Under the pieces are notes generated by a model. That model was not told where the DNA came from and made no database searches. It saw only the letters and a program-made list of their open reading frames with translations. A DNA stretch of 64,000 nucleotides from Paenibacillus sp. FSL H8-0332 (GTDB lineage Bacteria; Bacillota; Bacilli; Paenibacillales; Paenibacillaceae), in assembly GCF_037963835.1 (NCBI RefSeq), contig NZ_CP150145.1, positions 3,844,001-3,908,000 of the forward strand, written 5' to 3'. Below are positions 17,236 to 27,825 of this stretch, one piece after another. Within the stretch, counting starts at the first letter, position 1. Each line of letters begins with the position of its first letter. Both the position numbers and the translations under genes were made by a program.

Positions 17236-18687
17236 CTACTCCACATCGGTAATCATATGCTCCGCAATCAGCTGCTGCTTGCGGTTCCACAGCTGTTCGC
17301 TGAGGTTCACGCGGAAGACTTCCGGGTTCAGCTTACGCAGATACTCCGGCCAGAAAAGGTCAAGCTGCTCCTGATGGTAGCGGCGGATCTCCGCCAGATC
17401 CGGCAGGGTATAGACCTGGAAGCCGTTCACCACAATCGGCTCCAGCATCCGCACCGCGTCGTAGCGCTCCACATGCTTCTTCATATAAGGATGCAGCGGG
17501 TTGAACAGCTTCAGCCGGACCCCGCTGCGGGGCGCAGGCTCATCGGCGAAGCTGATATAATCAGCCAGCGCCTTGCCGTTCTGGCCGATAATGCGGTAGA
17601 CTTCCTTTTTGCCGGGCGTAGATACCTTCTCAGGGTTGGAAGAGATCTTAATCGTAGGGATCATCTCGCCGCTTGGAGCTTCAATCTCAACCAGCTTGTA
17701 GACGCCGCCCAGCGAAGGCTGATCCGAAGCGGTAATCAGCTGGGTTCCAACCCCCCATGTATCGATCGCCGCCCCTTGTGACTTCAAGTTCATGATGGTG
17801 TTCTCATCCAGATCATTGGAGGCCACGATCTTCACATACTGCAGCCCGGCTTCATCCAGCATCTCGCGCGCCTTGCGGGACAGATAAGCAAGGTCACCGC
17901 TGTCCAGCCGGATGCCGTTCATCCGTTTGCCCTGCGCTTCCAGCTTCTTCGCCGTGTTGATCGCATTCGGCACACCGCTGCGCAGGGTATCGAAGGTATC
18001 CACCAGCAGCGTCACGCCGTCCGGCATCACTCTCGCGTAGGCGTCGAACGCTTCCTGCTCACTCGGGAAGCTCTGCACCCAGGAATGGGCATGGGTGCCC
18101 TTCGTAGGGATGCCGAACTTTTTGCCGGCCAGCATGTTCGAGGTCGCGTGGAAACCGCCGACATAAGCAGCGCGAGCGCCCCAGACTGCGGCATCCGCCT
18201 CCTGCGCGCGGCGCGTTCCGAACTCCAGCAGTGTATCATGCGGGGCCACCTGCTTGATACGCGACGCCTTGGTAGCAATCAACGTCTGGTAATTCATGAA
18301 GTTCAGGATAGCAGTCTCGACCAGCTGCGCCTCCATAATCGTGCCTTCGACCCGGATCAGCGGCTCATCGGGGAAGACCAGAGCCCCTTCCTTCATGGAA
18401 TGGATACTGCCCTGGAAATGGAACTGCAGCAGCTCCTCCAGGAAGGCCGGCGCATAGTTCTCTTCCTGCTCCGACAGGTAGCGGATATCCTCTTCCGTGA
18501 ACCGCAGCTCCGCGATGTACTGGGCGATCCGCTCCAGCCCGGCGAACACGGCGAATCCGTTGCCGAACGGCAGCTTGCGGAAGTAGGCTTCGAATACTGC
18601 CCGGCGCTTGTGTGTACCATTCATCCAGTGGGCATACATCATATTAATCTGATATTTGTCTGTATGTAGAGCAAGTTCTCCCCTCAA
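17236..18687 (-). CDS. pncB: Nicotinate phosphoribosyltransferase
   Basis: 483 residues. It converts nicotinate and PRPP to nicotinate mononucleotide in NAD salvage. Family blocks are clear: HTDKYQINMMYAHW at the N-terminus, EFGTRRAQEADAAVWGARAAYVGG, GTHAHSWVQ with the phosphorylated-His region, GIRLDSGDLAYLS and VASNDLDE in the barrel, and GVGTQLITASDQPSLGGVYKL. Translation begins at a TTG (18687) preceded by AGGAGATGAGG. It follows pncA by 27 bases, so nicotinamidase and this enzyme act in sequence. The NrtR-like gene upstream probably controls both. Confidence 0.95.
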   Translation of the reverse strand: MRGELALHTDKYQINMMYAHWMNGTHKRRAVFEAYFRKLPFGNGFAVFAGLERIAQYIAELRFTEEDIRYLSEQEENYAPAFLEELLQFHFQGSIHSMKEGALVFPDEPLIRVEGTIMEAQLVETAILNFMNYQTLIATKASRIKQVAPHDTLLEFGTRRAQEADAAVWGARAAYVGGFHATSNMLAGKKFGIPTKGTHAHSWVQSFPSEQEAFDAYARVMPDGVTLLVDTFDTLRSGVPNAINTAKKLEAQGKRMNGIRLDSGDLAYLSRKAREMLDEAGLQYVKIVASNDLDENTIMNLKSQGAAIDTWGVGTQLITASDQPSLGGVYKLVEIEAPSGEMIPTIKISSNPEKVSTPGKKEVYRIIGQNGKALADYISFADEPAPRSGVRLKLFNPLHPYMKKHVERYDAVRMLEPIVVNGFQVYTLPDLAEIRRYHQEQLDLFWPEYLRKLNPEVFRVNLSEQLWNRKQQLIAEHMITDVE

Positions 18688-18714
18688 GTCCTCATCTCCT
18701 ATGCTGATGTGTTA

Positions 18715-19263
18715 CTACTCTGCTAACGCCGTGACAACCTTCGCTCCAAGACTGCCGCGGAAGTGTCCGAGCGCCCACACATGGCCGTCAGGATTGAAGC
18801 TGGCGACGGCATCCTCATGCACCGTTATCCCAAAGCCATGATTGTAGGCATCCACCGCCGTATGCAGCACACAGATATCCGTACATACCCCGATCAGATG
18901 CACCTCGGTAATGCCCCGCTCACGCAGCTTCAGTGCAAGATCCGTGCCGCAGAAGGCGCTGTAACGCGTTTTGTCCATCCAGTAGATGGCTTCCCGGTTC
19001 GCCTCGTAGACAGCCTTCAGGCTGCCGTACAGCTCGCGCCCCTGGCTTCCCCGCAGATTATGCGGCGGAAACAGCTTGGTCTCCGGGTGGTACGGATCAT
19101 CCGCTTCATGCAAATCTATAGCCATCACCACATAATCCCCGCTGCGCACGAATTGCTCTGTCAATTCACTGACTCTGGGCGCAATATCGATGCCGGGCTG
19201 GCCGACAGGCAGGTTCCCGTCAACAAAATCATTCGTGAAATCAATTACAATCAGTGCTCTCAT
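18715..19263 (-). CDS. pncA: Nicotinamidase / isochorismatase family
   Basis: 182 residues. The catalytic triad of this family is visible: Asp9 (IDFTNDF), Lys in MDKTRYSAF (near 97) and Cys in IGVCTDICVLHTA (near 126). The metal-site residues of nicotinamidases are met by Asp in AIDLHEADDPYHPE and the His residues there. It hydrolyses nicotinamide to nicotinate, feeding the downstream PncB. Cytoplasmic, no signal peptide. Gene order regulator-pncA-pncB supports NAD salvage over isochorismatase activity. Confidence 0.92.
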   Translation of the reverse strand: MRALIVIDFTNDFVDGNLPVGQPGIDIAPRVSELTEQFVRSGDYVVMAIDLHEADDPYHPETKLFPPHNLRGSQGRELYGSLKAVYEANREAIYWMDKTRYSAFCGTDLALKLRERGITEVHLIGVCTDICVLHTAVDAYNHGFGITVHEDAVASFNPDGHVWALGHFRGSLGAKVVTALAE

Positions 19264-19308
19264 AGGTCAGCCTCCTAAAAGGTTAATGGGCTTGCACTTC
19301 CCGGCACC

Positions 19309-20079
19309 TTACGTATAGATGGATAATAACGGCTCATGGTCCGTGAACATATAGAGCTGTGCCGGGCGCTGGGAGTATTGATTGGAGCTGAGCGGATTCC
19401 CCGCTTCATCGCTCACTTCTTTTAATATACCCTGACGGCTGCGTGTTGACGTAATTTTGCGGATAAAATTCGGTTCTTTGAATTCCGGCACCACTGTCTG
19501 AATCACCTGGTACAGCTCACTCAGTGTGAAATGGCGCGGCAGGAACTGCCGGGCAATCGTCGTCTGCAGCATCTGCTGCTGAATCCGCAGGTAGGCATCG
19601 GTAATAATGTCATGGTGGTCAAAAGCCAGCTCCAGCTCCTCCAGCGCTTCCTTCAGTGTGAACAGGCCAACCTCGCCTGCATCATCCGAGGCCTGCCGCT
19701 GCTCCAGCATCCACTCCTCCACCAGCGCAAAGAAGGCATGGCTGATAATCCAGCCGCGCGGATCACGACCCGGTTGGCTGTAGACGCCGAGATATTCCAA
19801 ATGTCCGCCGTCCACGCCCGTTTCTTCCTTCAGCTCGCGTGTAGCGGCATCATAGATCGATTCATCCTCCTGGCAAAAGCCGCCCGGCAGGGCCCACATG
19901 CCCGCACACGGCCATTTTTTGCGCCGGACCAGCATGACCTTCAGCTCGCGCAGCGGCAGCGTCTTCGTGACGGTCTTCCGCTCGCGTTTGGTCAGTGTAA
20001 ACATGACAATATCCGCCGGAACGCCATCCGGAGTGCGGTACTTCTTGGCGTTATAGGTTTGTTCCGCGTTCTCAGTCAC
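19309..20079 (-). CDS. Nudix domain protein with C-terminal winged helix, NrtR-like NAD regulator
   Basis: 256 residues: a Nudix domain (about 25-165) then a winged-helix region (about 175-240, RHFTLSELYQVIQTVV...FIRKI). This is the architecture of NrtR repressors, which bind ADP-ribose and control NAD genes. The Nudix box is complete, GGFCQEDESIYDAATREL then KEETGV, so hydrolase activity may be retained, unlike some NrtR proteins. Its position just upstream of pncA-pncB strongly favours the regulatory assignment. GTG at 20079 follows AAAGGATG by eight bases. No confident operator was found in the short upstream region. Confidence 0.85.
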   Translation of the reverse strand: MTENAEQTYNAKKYRTPDGVPADIVMFTLTKRERKTVTKTLPLRELKVMLVRRKKWPCAGMWALPGGFCQEDESIYDAATRELKEETGVDGGHLEYLGVYSQPGRDPRGWIISHAFFALVEEWMLEQRQASDDAGEVGLFTLKEALEELELAFDHHDIITDAYLRIQQQMLQTTIARQFLPRHFTLSELYQVIQTVVPEFKEPNFIRKITSTRSRQGILKEVSDEAGNPLSSNQYSQRPAQLYMFTDHEPLLSIYT

Positions 20080-20194
20080 TATAGATCATCCTTTGCCGCA
20101 GCTATTGTTTGTTGTTCGTATCTTTTAATGTACCAAACCTGTCCGCCCAAAATCAACTTCCAGAGCCGGAAGATTGCCGAAAGATATGTAAAAG

Positions 20195-20222
20195 GGACGG
20201 ATTCACATCCGCCCCCCGGGGG
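20195..20222 (-). terminator. Possible terminator after ricA
   Basis: On the minus strand GGGCGGAT and ATCCGTCC pair across GTGA and are followed by CTTTTAC. A CCCCCGGGGG palindrome lies alongside. The T tract is short. Confidence 0.5.
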
Positions 20223-20229
20223 TTCTGCA

Positions 20230-20682
20230 TTAATCTCCGCATGTGGAGGGCGGCGCCTCGGTGCCTGCTTCCACATTGATTTTATCCGAAACAGTATCCC
20301 TGATCACCGAAATGACCATCTGCAGCAGATAATTGATATCGCTCTGGCTCTGCTGGAACTCGTTCACAACCGGGATACTGTCAATTTCATCCTGCAGCTC
20401 TTCAATCTCACGTTCAATCTTCTCGACCATGGCCTGGTTCTTGAAGCTCTCGAACGCCACGATCTCCTTCTGCTTCTTCTTAATCGTAGCAATAAGTCCC
20501 TGCACACGCTCGTGATTCAGAATCTTCTGCTCGGCCTGCTGGAAATGACGGACCTCCTCACTGGTGGAGATGAGTGCAGCCAAGTCCTTCGCTTTGCCCA
20601 TAATATCCTCACGAACAATTAAATCCCGGGTATTATGGGTCTGCATGCCATATTCATTCAGTCGTGCTTCTTCCTGGCTCAT
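20230..20682 (-). CDS. ricA: RicA (YmcA) family regulator
   Basis: 150 residues, all helical, with a long central coiled coil (AEQKILNHERVQGLIATIKK to EREIEELQDEID). It matches YmcA/RicA, which with RicF (YlbF) and RicT (YaaT) forms an iron-sulfur complex that promotes RNase Y mRNA processing, competence, biofilm and sporulation in B. subtilis. A C-terminal STCGD keeps a Cys where family members carry a cluster ligand. It lies 24 bases after miaB, the same order as in B. subtilis, which strongly supports the name. Confidence 0.88.
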   Translation of the reverse strand: MSQEEARLNEYGMQTHNTRDLIVREDIMGKAKDLAALISTSEEVRHFQQAEQKILNHERVQGLIATIKKKQKEIVAFESFKNQAMVEKIEREIEELQDEIDSIPVVNEFQQSQSDINYLLQMVISVIRDTVSDKINVEAGTEAPPSTCGD

Positions 20683-20706
20683 TCTTCTCGCCCCATTTCT
20701 CTATAA

Positions 20707-22257
20707 TTAGAGGACCGCTGCGGCTTCCGCCTGATAGTCCCCTCTAATGTACCAAGTCTTCGCGCCCGTAATGCTCACCTGCACCAGCGTGCCAATCAGG
20801 GAGGACGGGCCTTCAAAATGCACCAGCTTACTGTCACGGGTACGTCCAGCCAGCATCCGGGCATTATTCTTGCTCTCGCCTTCCACCAGAACCTCCACTT
20901 GCTGGCCCAGCATCCGCTCATTCCCCAGCCGGCTCTGCTCCTTGATCAGATCATTAAGACGCTGGAGACGCGCGCTCTTGACCTCTGGCGGAACATTATC
21001 CTCCATCCCGGCTGCCGGAGTCCCTTCGCGCGGAGAATAAATGAAGGTATACGCCATATCATACCCTACTTCGCGCACCAGGGACAGTGTCTCCTCGAAC
21101 TGCTCCTCTGTCTCACCGGGGAAGCCGACGATAATATCAGTAGTCAGCACCGTATCCGGCACGCCTGCCTTAATTTTGCGGACCAGCTCCAGATAGGCTT
21201 CACGGGTATATTTGCGGCTCATGCGCTTCAGCACGGCTGTGCTTCCCGACTGCACCGGCAGATGGATATGCTCCACCAGATTGCCGCCTTTACCCAGCAC
21301 ATGAATCAATTTATCGTCAAAATCACGCGGATGCGAGGTCATGAACCGGATACGCGGAATGTCGATCCCACGCATGTCGTCCATCAGGTCGCCGAAGGTA
21401 TACTCAATGTCGGTAAAATCCTTGCCGTAGGCGTTCACGTTCTGCCCCAGCAGCGTCACTTCCTTGAACCCCTGACGGGCCAGCTCCCGTACCTCGGCAA
21501 TGACATCCTCCGGACGTCTGCTCCGCTCCTTCCCCCGGGTGAACGGCACAATGCAGTAGGTACAGAACTTGTCGCAGCCGTACATAATGTTCACCCAGGC
21601 GCGCAGACCCTCCCGCTTCTTCGGCAGATTCTCGATGATATCGCCTTCCTTGGACCAGACCTCGATGACCAGCTCGCGGCTGAATACCGCTTCCTTGATC
21701 AGCTCCGGCAGGCGGTGGATATTATGTGTGCCAAAAATCAGATCAACGAAGCCGTACCGGCTCATGATCCGGTTGACCACGCCCTCCTCCTGGGACATAC
21801 AGCCGCAGATCCCCAGGAGCAGGCCGGGCTTCTCCAGCTTCAGTGTTTTGAGATGGCCCAGCTCTCCGAATACCTTATCCTCCGCATTCTCGCGGATCGC
21901 ACATGTATTAAGTAAAATAATATCAGCCTCACTGCGGTCTTCAGCCGCCCGGTAACCGAGCTGCTCCAGCATTCCCTTCATCGTCTCCGTGTCATGCTCA
22001 TTCATCTGGCAGCCGTAGGTGGTAATATGATAGCTCTTGCCTGCACCGAAATCTGCCATCTCCGGCGGAATGTCGAAATGATACAGCACCTCAATCTCTT
22101 CCTTGCCCCGCCGCTTGCCTTCCTTGTAATCGGGCTGGCTGTTGATCTGCACGTTTCTGCCTTTGATCCGGTAGGTGGTCTTGCCCTCGGTCTCGCTGAT
22201 GATCTTGGCATCCGTGAAATCGAAATACTGCCCGTAATCCTTGCTTCCCTTCGCCAT
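20707..22257 (-). CDS. miaB: tRNA-2-methylthio-N6-dimethylallyladenosine synthase MiaB
   Basis: 516 residues in the methylthiotransferase order. The N-terminal UPF0004 domain has three cluster Cys ([37 protein letters not shown]). The radical-SAM core has [15 protein letters not shown] (CxxxCxxC), and a TRAM domain closes the protein ([14 protein letters not shown] to [11 protein letters not shown]). It adds the methylthio group to i6A37 of tRNAs reading UNN codons. An N-terminal extension of about 65 residues matches Bacillales MiaB proteins. RicA follows in the operon. Confidence 0.96.
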   Translation of the reverse strand: MAKGSKDYGQYFDFTDAKIISETEGKTTYRIKGRNVQINSQPDYKEGKRRGKEEIEVLYHFDIPPEMADFGAGKSYHITTYGCQMNEHDTETMKGMLEQLGYRAAEDRSEADIILLNTCAIRENAEDKVFGELGHLKTLKLEKPGLLLGICGCMSQEEGVVNRIMSRYGFVDLIFGTHNIHRLPELIKEAVFSRELVIEVWSKEGDIIENLPKKREGLRAWVNIMYGCDKFCTYCIVPFTRGKERSRRPEDVIAEVRELARQGFKEVTLLGQNVNAYGKDFTDIEYTFGDLMDDMRGIDIPRIRFMTSHPRDFDDKLIHVLGKGGNLVEHIHLPVQSGSTAVLKRMSRKYTREAYLELVRKIKAGVPDTVLTTDIIVGFPGETEEQFEETLSLVREVGYDMAYTFIYSPREGTPAAGMEDNVPPEVKSARLQRLNDLIKEQSRLGNERMLGQQVEVLVEGESKNNARMLAGRTRDSKLVHFEGPSSLIGTLVQVSITGAKTWYIRGDYQAEAAAVL

Positions 22258-22439
22258 GCTAAAGTCACATCCTCTGCTGATGTCCCCATATTTTCCGTGC
22301 TTTTCTAATGAGAAATTATATCACACCGCTCCCAAGATAATCCAATCACAGAAGCAGAATATCCGCACAGTAAGACCTTCTTGCAGTCAGCAGGAAGAGA
22401 GGGCAAGGTCCACACCACTCGTCTGGCTACCTCTCTCTT

Positions 22440-22860
22440 ATCCATCCGGCGAATTAAGGGGCAGTAGTATTGTACTTCTGGCACAACCTGCGATAAACGC
22501 ACGGCCTACGCGGTGCACCCAGTTCAATTGTGTTCGGTTTTTCGATTACATTCGTCTTACGTGGCACACCCAGTCTCATTGTGGTCGGTTTTTCGATTAC
22601 ATTTGGCCTACGCGGCGCACCCAGTCCCATTGTGTTCGGTTTTTCGATTACATTTGGCCTACGTGACGCTCCCAGTCCATTTGTGTTCGGTTTTTCGATT
22701 ACATTTGGCTTACGCGGTGCACCCAGTCCAATTGTGTTCGATTTTCCGTTACAATTTGTTAAATAGATGAAAGACGACGTTCTGTTTTTAGGCACGCTGC
22801 TCATTTTCATGCTGGAGTTGTGCCTTGAAAGACATGTTTGTTTTCGCATACATACTGAGC
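22440..22860. repeat. Group A tandem array, 51-bp period (5 units) with flanking decayed units
   Basis: Cores starting TGTTCGG or TGGTCGG lie at 22531, 22582, 22633, 22684 and 22735, each exactly 51 bp apart. Most share GTTCGGTTTTTCGATTACAT plus TTGGC, and the 20-bp linkers are also similar (CTACGCGGCGCACCCAGTCC type). A group B-like remnant (CGGCGAATTAAGGGGCAGTAG) lies near 22451, and a decayed group A word (GTTTTCGCATACAT) near 22838, close to two periods on. The intergenic region 22258-23029 shows no other gene. Confidence 0.87.
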
Positions 22861-22961
22861 TCCTCATATACTCATGATGCCTCCGGATCATTCAAAGAGT
22901 ACTTCTCCCCACGCTACGCCCCCTTATCCGCAACAGACGGATAATATAATTTCCTATACGA

Positions 22962-23000
22962 CAAAAAAGCCCGGCCTTTAATGTAAGGTCCCGGACTTAT
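22962..23000 (-). terminator. Terminator of the collagen-like gene
   Basis: On the minus strand GTCCGGGACCTT and AAGGCCGGGC form a stem followed by TTTTTT, about 30 bases after the stop at 23030. Confidence 0.88.
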
Positions 23001-23029
23001 TTATTATAACCAGCTTGCCGCCAGACGTC

Positions 23030-24199
<1,170 letters not shown>

Positions 24200-24329
24200 T
24201 TCCAGCTCCCCTCTCAATCTAAATCCAGCTATATTAATAGCAATATTCGAGAGAATACAGAAGAGTGTTGGCATATTGGTATTATTATAAGAAACAGTAA
24301 CAACCAGTACATCTTCAAAGATTCACCCG

Positions 24330-24405
24330 CAAAAAAAACACCCCATGCGGGCAGCCATGAGCTGATAGACTTGAAGTCTAACCTAATGGCTTGGCACAGG
24401 GTGTT
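24330..24405 (-). terminator. Terminator of the Old Yellow Enzyme gene
   Basis: On the minus strand AACACCC and GGGTGTT bracket an inner GCCATT/ATGGC stem with a hairpin-forming loop (GACTTCAAGTC). Eight T follow. Confidence 0.88.
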
Positions 24406-24424
24406 ACAGATCAAGCTCTATTGA

Positions 24425-25519
24425 TTAATACAATGTCTTGGTAGACTCCGAGGTGAACGGAATAATCTCGTTAATCTTGCCTGCCTGCACTTTCGCAGGC
24501 CAAGCCGGATCACTGATCAAGGCTCTGCCTACCGCTACCAGGTCGAACTCGCCTTTATCCAGCCGGAGCAGCAGCCGCTCAAGGTTGTCATCCTCATTCT
24601 TCTCCGTAACCGCACTGGTGAATGCGCTGTCCAGGCCGACAGAACCTACTGTGATCGCAGGCTTGCCTGTAATCTTCTTGGTCCAGCCTGCCAAGTTAAG
24701 CTCCGAGCCTGCGAATTCCGGCTCCCAGAACCGCCGGGTCGAGCAGTGGAAGATATCCACACCGGCATTGCTGAGCGGGGTGAGGAAGCGGGCCAGGTCT
24801 TCGGGAGTCGCTGCCAGCTTAGCGTCATAGGCCCCGGCCTTCCACTGCGAGAAGCGGAGTACGATCGGGAAATCCGGTCCTACCGCGCGGCGGCAGGCAT
24901 CGATCACTTCCACCGCGAAGGTGGTGCGCGCTTCCAGATCGCCGCCGTATTCATCGGTCCGGTGGTTGGTCTTCTCCCAGAAGAACTGGTCGATCAAATA
25001 GCCATGGGCACCGTGCAGCTCAATGCCGTCGAAGCCGATGGCCTTGGCCGCCTTCGCTGCCTTGGCAAAGGCACTGACGATGACCTGAATCTCGCTCTTA
25101 GTCATCGGCTCCGTGACCTGTTCTCCAGCCAGATTCAGCCCGGACGGGCCGATCGGCAGCGCCGAAGCGTTAGGCAGCTCACCAATGCTGCGGGCCATGC
25201 CGACATGCCAGAGCTGAGGCATAATCTTGCCCCCGGCAGCATGCACCCCGCTCACGACCTGCGCCCAGCCCTCGAGGGCGGCTTCGCCATGGAAGTTCGG
25301 GATATCCTGATGGCTGACTGCCGCCGGATGATCGATGGCTGTGCCTTCGGTAATGATCAGGCCCACTCCGCCTTCCGCGCGGCGGCGGTAATACGCCGCC
25401 ACCTCAGGCCCAGGTACGCCCTCAGGAGAATGCACCCGGGTCATCGGTGCCATAACTACGCGGTTGCTTAGGGACAAGCCTCCGCCTTCAAAAGGTTCAA
25501 ACAATGCAGCAACGTTCAT
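24425..25519 (-). CDS. NADH:flavin oxidoreductase, Old Yellow Enzyme family
   Basis: 364 residues of the FMN-binding OYE barrel: N-terminal LFEPFEGGGLSLSNRVVMAPMTR, GVGLIITEGTAIDHPA, QLWHVGMA, the substrate motif HGAHGYLIDQFFW (His-x-x-His type with HGAHGYL), and C-terminal VAVGRALISDPAWP for FMN phosphate. Such enzymes reduce activated C=C bonds of enones, quinones or nitro compounds with NAD(P)H. It stands alone with its own promoter, operator-like palindrome and terminator, as expected of an inducible electrophile-response gene. The physiological substrate is unknown. Confidence 0.92.
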   Translation of the reverse strand: MNVAALFEPFEGGGLSLSNRVVMAPMTRVHSPEGVPGPEVAAYYRRRAEGGVGLIITEGTAIDHPAAVSHQDIPNFHGEAALEGWAQVVSGVHAAGGKIMPQLWHVGMARSIGELPNASALPIGPSGLNLAGEQVTEPMTKSEIQVIVSAFAKAAKAAKAIGFDGIELHGAHGYLIDQFFWEKTNHRTDEYGGDLEARTTFAVEVIDACRRAVGPDFPIVLRFSQWKAGAYDAKLAATPEDLARFLTPLSNAGVDIFHCSTRRFWEPEFAGSELNLAGWTKKITGKPAITVGSVGLDSAFTSAVTEKNEDDNLERLLLRLDKGEFDLVAVGRALISDPAWPAKVQAGKINEIIPFTSESTKTLY

Positions 25520-25559
25520 AATCCATTAGCCTCCATTTCATACGATGATTACTTGATGA

Positions 25560-25572
25560 TTACTTTAAGTAA
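25560..25572. promoter_or_regulatory. Palindromic operator candidate at the OYE promoter
   Basis: TTACTTTAAGTAA is a perfect 13-bp palindrome placed five bases downstream of the -10 box, across the expected transcription start. A repressor bound there would block initiation. Such placement suits MarR or HxlR-type control of OYE genes, but no regulator is adjacent. Confidence 0.6.
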
Positions 25573-25577
25573 GCATT

Positions 25578-25606
25578 AGTATGACGGTTCCCGGCGGCAA
25601 ATGCAA
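25578..25606 (-). promoter_or_regulatory. Sigma-A type promoter of the OYE gene
   Basis: On the minus strand TTGCAT, a 17-base spacer, then CATACT. It lies about 60 bases before the start codon at 25519. Confidence 0.65.
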
Positions 25607-25637
25607 ATGACTGCCAGTCTAAGAGATTCGATAAGTC

Positions 25638-26483
25638 TTATAAGTCCAGCACTCCGGCTTTTGGAGTCACCCGGAAGGCTGCCGCCAGATCTGCCAGCTG
25701 CTGATCGGTGATCTTCTGCCGAACCTTTCTTCCGCCGATCAGGTTATACACAATCGCAGCTTTCTCTATCGTTTCGACCAGTCCAAAGGTGGCATCCATC
25801 GTCGCACCGGTCACAAAGATCCCATGCTGCGGCCAGATGACCACGCGGTATTCCTTCATCCGGTCAGCGGTGGCCCGGCCGATCTCGCTGCTCCCCGGCA
25901 CCATCCAGGGAATGACGCTGACGCCATCCGGGAAGACCACCAGACATTCTGTGCACATCTCCCACAGCGTCTTGGTGAATTTCAGCTCATCCAGATCATG
26001 GGTGAAGGTCATGGCAATGACATTCGTTGCATGGGTATGCAGCACAATCCGGTGCGCCGGATCTACCTTCAGCCGTTCGATATGGCTCATGAAGTGGGAA
26101 GCCAGCTCACTGGTCGGAACAGCGCCGCCCCGCAGTCCCCATAGCACCTCCACACTCTCACCGCTGCTGCTTACACGCAGCACACCCAGATTGGCCTCCG
26201 GGTCTTTGATCACATTACGAAAATACTTGCCTGATCCGGTAACGATGAAGTATTTGCCCGCCAGCTCCGCTACAGGGAAGGTAAGGCTGATCGTACGCAG
26301 CGGCTCACGGATATTGATATACTTGGCTACCTCTTCTTCATCCAGGAGGTAACTGACGTTGCCCCCGTTCAGCTCATCCCAGCCCAGCGACCACATGTGA
26401 TGGGTAATTTCGGACATTTCCTCAATAAAAGGCGCGGTGACGCCGGATATATACCCTTTGGATTCAATTACGGAAGTACTCAT
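25638..26483 (-). CDS. rhaD: Rhamnulose-1-phosphate aldolase
   Basis: 281 residues of the class II aldolase/adducin family. It splits L-rhamnulose-1-phosphate into DHAP and L-lactaldehyde. Zinc-ligand histidines appear in [12 protein letters not shown] and later in [18 protein letters not shown] and [13 protein letters not shown] match the phosphate-binding region of RhaD. AAGGAGAG precedes the ATG. It is the last gene of the rhamnose operon, 70 bases after rhaA. Confidence 0.94.
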   Translation of the reverse strand: MSTSVIESKGYISGVTAPFIEEMSEITHHMWSLGWDELNGGNVSYLLDEEEVAKYINIREPLRTISLTFPVAELAGKYFIVTGSGKYFRNVIKDPEANLGVLRVSSSGESVEVLWGLRGGAVPTSELASHFMSHIERLKVDPAHRIVLHTHATNVIAMTFTHDLDELKFTKTLWEMCTECLVVFPDGVSVIPWMVPGSSEIGRATADRMKEYRVVIWPQHGIFVTGATMDATFGLVETIEKAAIVYNLIGGRKVRQKITDQQLADLAAAFRVTPKAGVLDL

Positions 26484-26553
26484 ATACTCTCTCCTTCTAT
26501 ATGCACCTTCAGCGTGCGGGTACTTGTTATTTTGTGATTTCAGCAGCCTGATC

Positions 26554-27810
26554 TTATCTTAAAGCCAATACATCCTGCTCATAGCGCTTCACTTCAGCCA
26601 ACCATTGCTCGCGGACCGGAGCCCCCTGCGAAGCGCAATAGTAATCCCAGACTGCACCGAACGGGTAGGACTTGAATTCTTCCACCAGGGCCAGCCGTGA
26701 GGTGTAATCTCCGGCCTGTTCAATGGCCCGAAGCTCCTCAATCGGCTCCAGCATAGCGCGCAGCAGGGCCTTGATCGTATTGCGCGTGCCGATTACCCAA
26801 GCCGCCAGGTGATTGATGCTGCCGTCGAAGAAGTCGAGCCCGATATGCGTGCGCGGCAGCAGCTCCCCGCGAACCAGCTCGCGGGCAATCTCCAGCAGTT
26901 CATCGTCCATCGTGACCACATGATCACTGTCCCAGCGGACCGATCTGCTGACATGCAGCAGCAGCTGCTCACTGAACATCAGGATGGAGCTGAGCTTGTT
27001 CGAGATCACTTCCGTCGGATGGAAATGCCCGGCATCCAGGCAGATGGCCTTACCGCGTGTCAGGCCGTAGCCCATGTAGAACTCATGTGATCCGACAACG
27101 TAGCTCTCCGAGCCGATACCGAACAGCTTGCTCTCCACGGCATCAATATTGTACTGCGGATCAATCTCCTCGCTGAAGATTTCATCCAGCGATTCCTTAA
27201 GACGTACGCGCGGTGCCAGACGATCCACCGGAGTATCTTTATAGCCGTCCGGTACCCAGAAGTTCGTTACACAGGGCTGCCCCAGTTCACGGCCGAAATG
27301 CTCCGCGATTCTGCGGGAAGCCTTGCAGTGCTTAATCCAGAAGCTGCGGATCTCTTCGTCCGCATGGCTGAGGGTGAAGCCGTCTGCCGCCTTCGGATGC
27401 GAAAAGCAGGTCGGATTGAAATCAAGACCTAAACCTTGCTCCTTGGCCCATTCCACCCAGTTCGTGAAATGGCGCGGCGCCAGCTCATCCAGATCCACCT
27501 GCTCCTTCGTATCAGCATAGATCGCATGCAGATTGACCTTATGCTTGCCGGGAATCAGCGAGAGGGCCTTCTCCAAATCCTGACGCAGCTCATCCGGTGT
27601 ACCGGCCCGGCCGGGGTAGCTGCCGGTCACGGCAATGCCGCCGCTCAGCTCTTTATCCTTGAACAGGAAGCCCCGTACATCGTCGCCCTGCCAGCAATGG
27701 AGTGAGATTTTGATCCGGGCCAGCTTCTTCAGCACCCCGTCCGTATCAATCCCATGGGCTGCATATAATTTCTTCGCTTCGTTGTAGCTGTTAATGATGC
27801 TCTGATCCAT
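26554..27810 (-). CDS. rhaA: L-rhamnose isomerase
   Basis: 418 residues, the usual RhaA length. It interconverts L-rhamnose and L-rhamnulose in the cytoplasm with Mn2+. Recognised blocks include [45 protein letters not shown], and the metal-site region [18 protein letters not shown] with [16 protein letters not shown] lies before the ATG. The gene follows rhaB by 15 bases within the operon. Confidence 0.96.
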   Translation of the reverse strand: MDQSIINSYNEAKKLYAAHGIDTDGVLKKLARIKISLHCWQGDDVRGFLFKDKELSGGIAVTGSYPGRAGTPDELRQDLEKALSLIPGKHKVNLHAIYADTKEQVDLDELAPRHFTNWVEWAKEQGLGLDFNPTCFSHPKAADGFTLSHADEEIRSFWIKHCKASRRIAEHFGRELGQPCVTNFWVPDGYKDTPVDRLAPRVRLKESLDEIFSEEIDPQYNIDAVESKLFGIGSESYVVGSHEFYMGYGLTRGKAICLDAGHFHPTEVISNKLSSILMFSEQLLLHVSRSVRWDSDHVVTMDDELLEIARELVRGELLPRTHIGLDFFDGSINHLAAWVIGTRNTIKALLRAMLEPIEELRAIEQAGDYTSRLALVEEFKSYPFGAVWDYYCASQGAPVREQWLAEVKRYEQDVLALR

Positions 27811-27825
27811 GCTGTTGCCTCCTAA

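Noticed and set aside
22531..22760. CRISPR array
   Set aside because: Unit and linker both repeat with only small changes, the period is 51 bp, and no cas genes are present. True spacers would be unrelated to each other.
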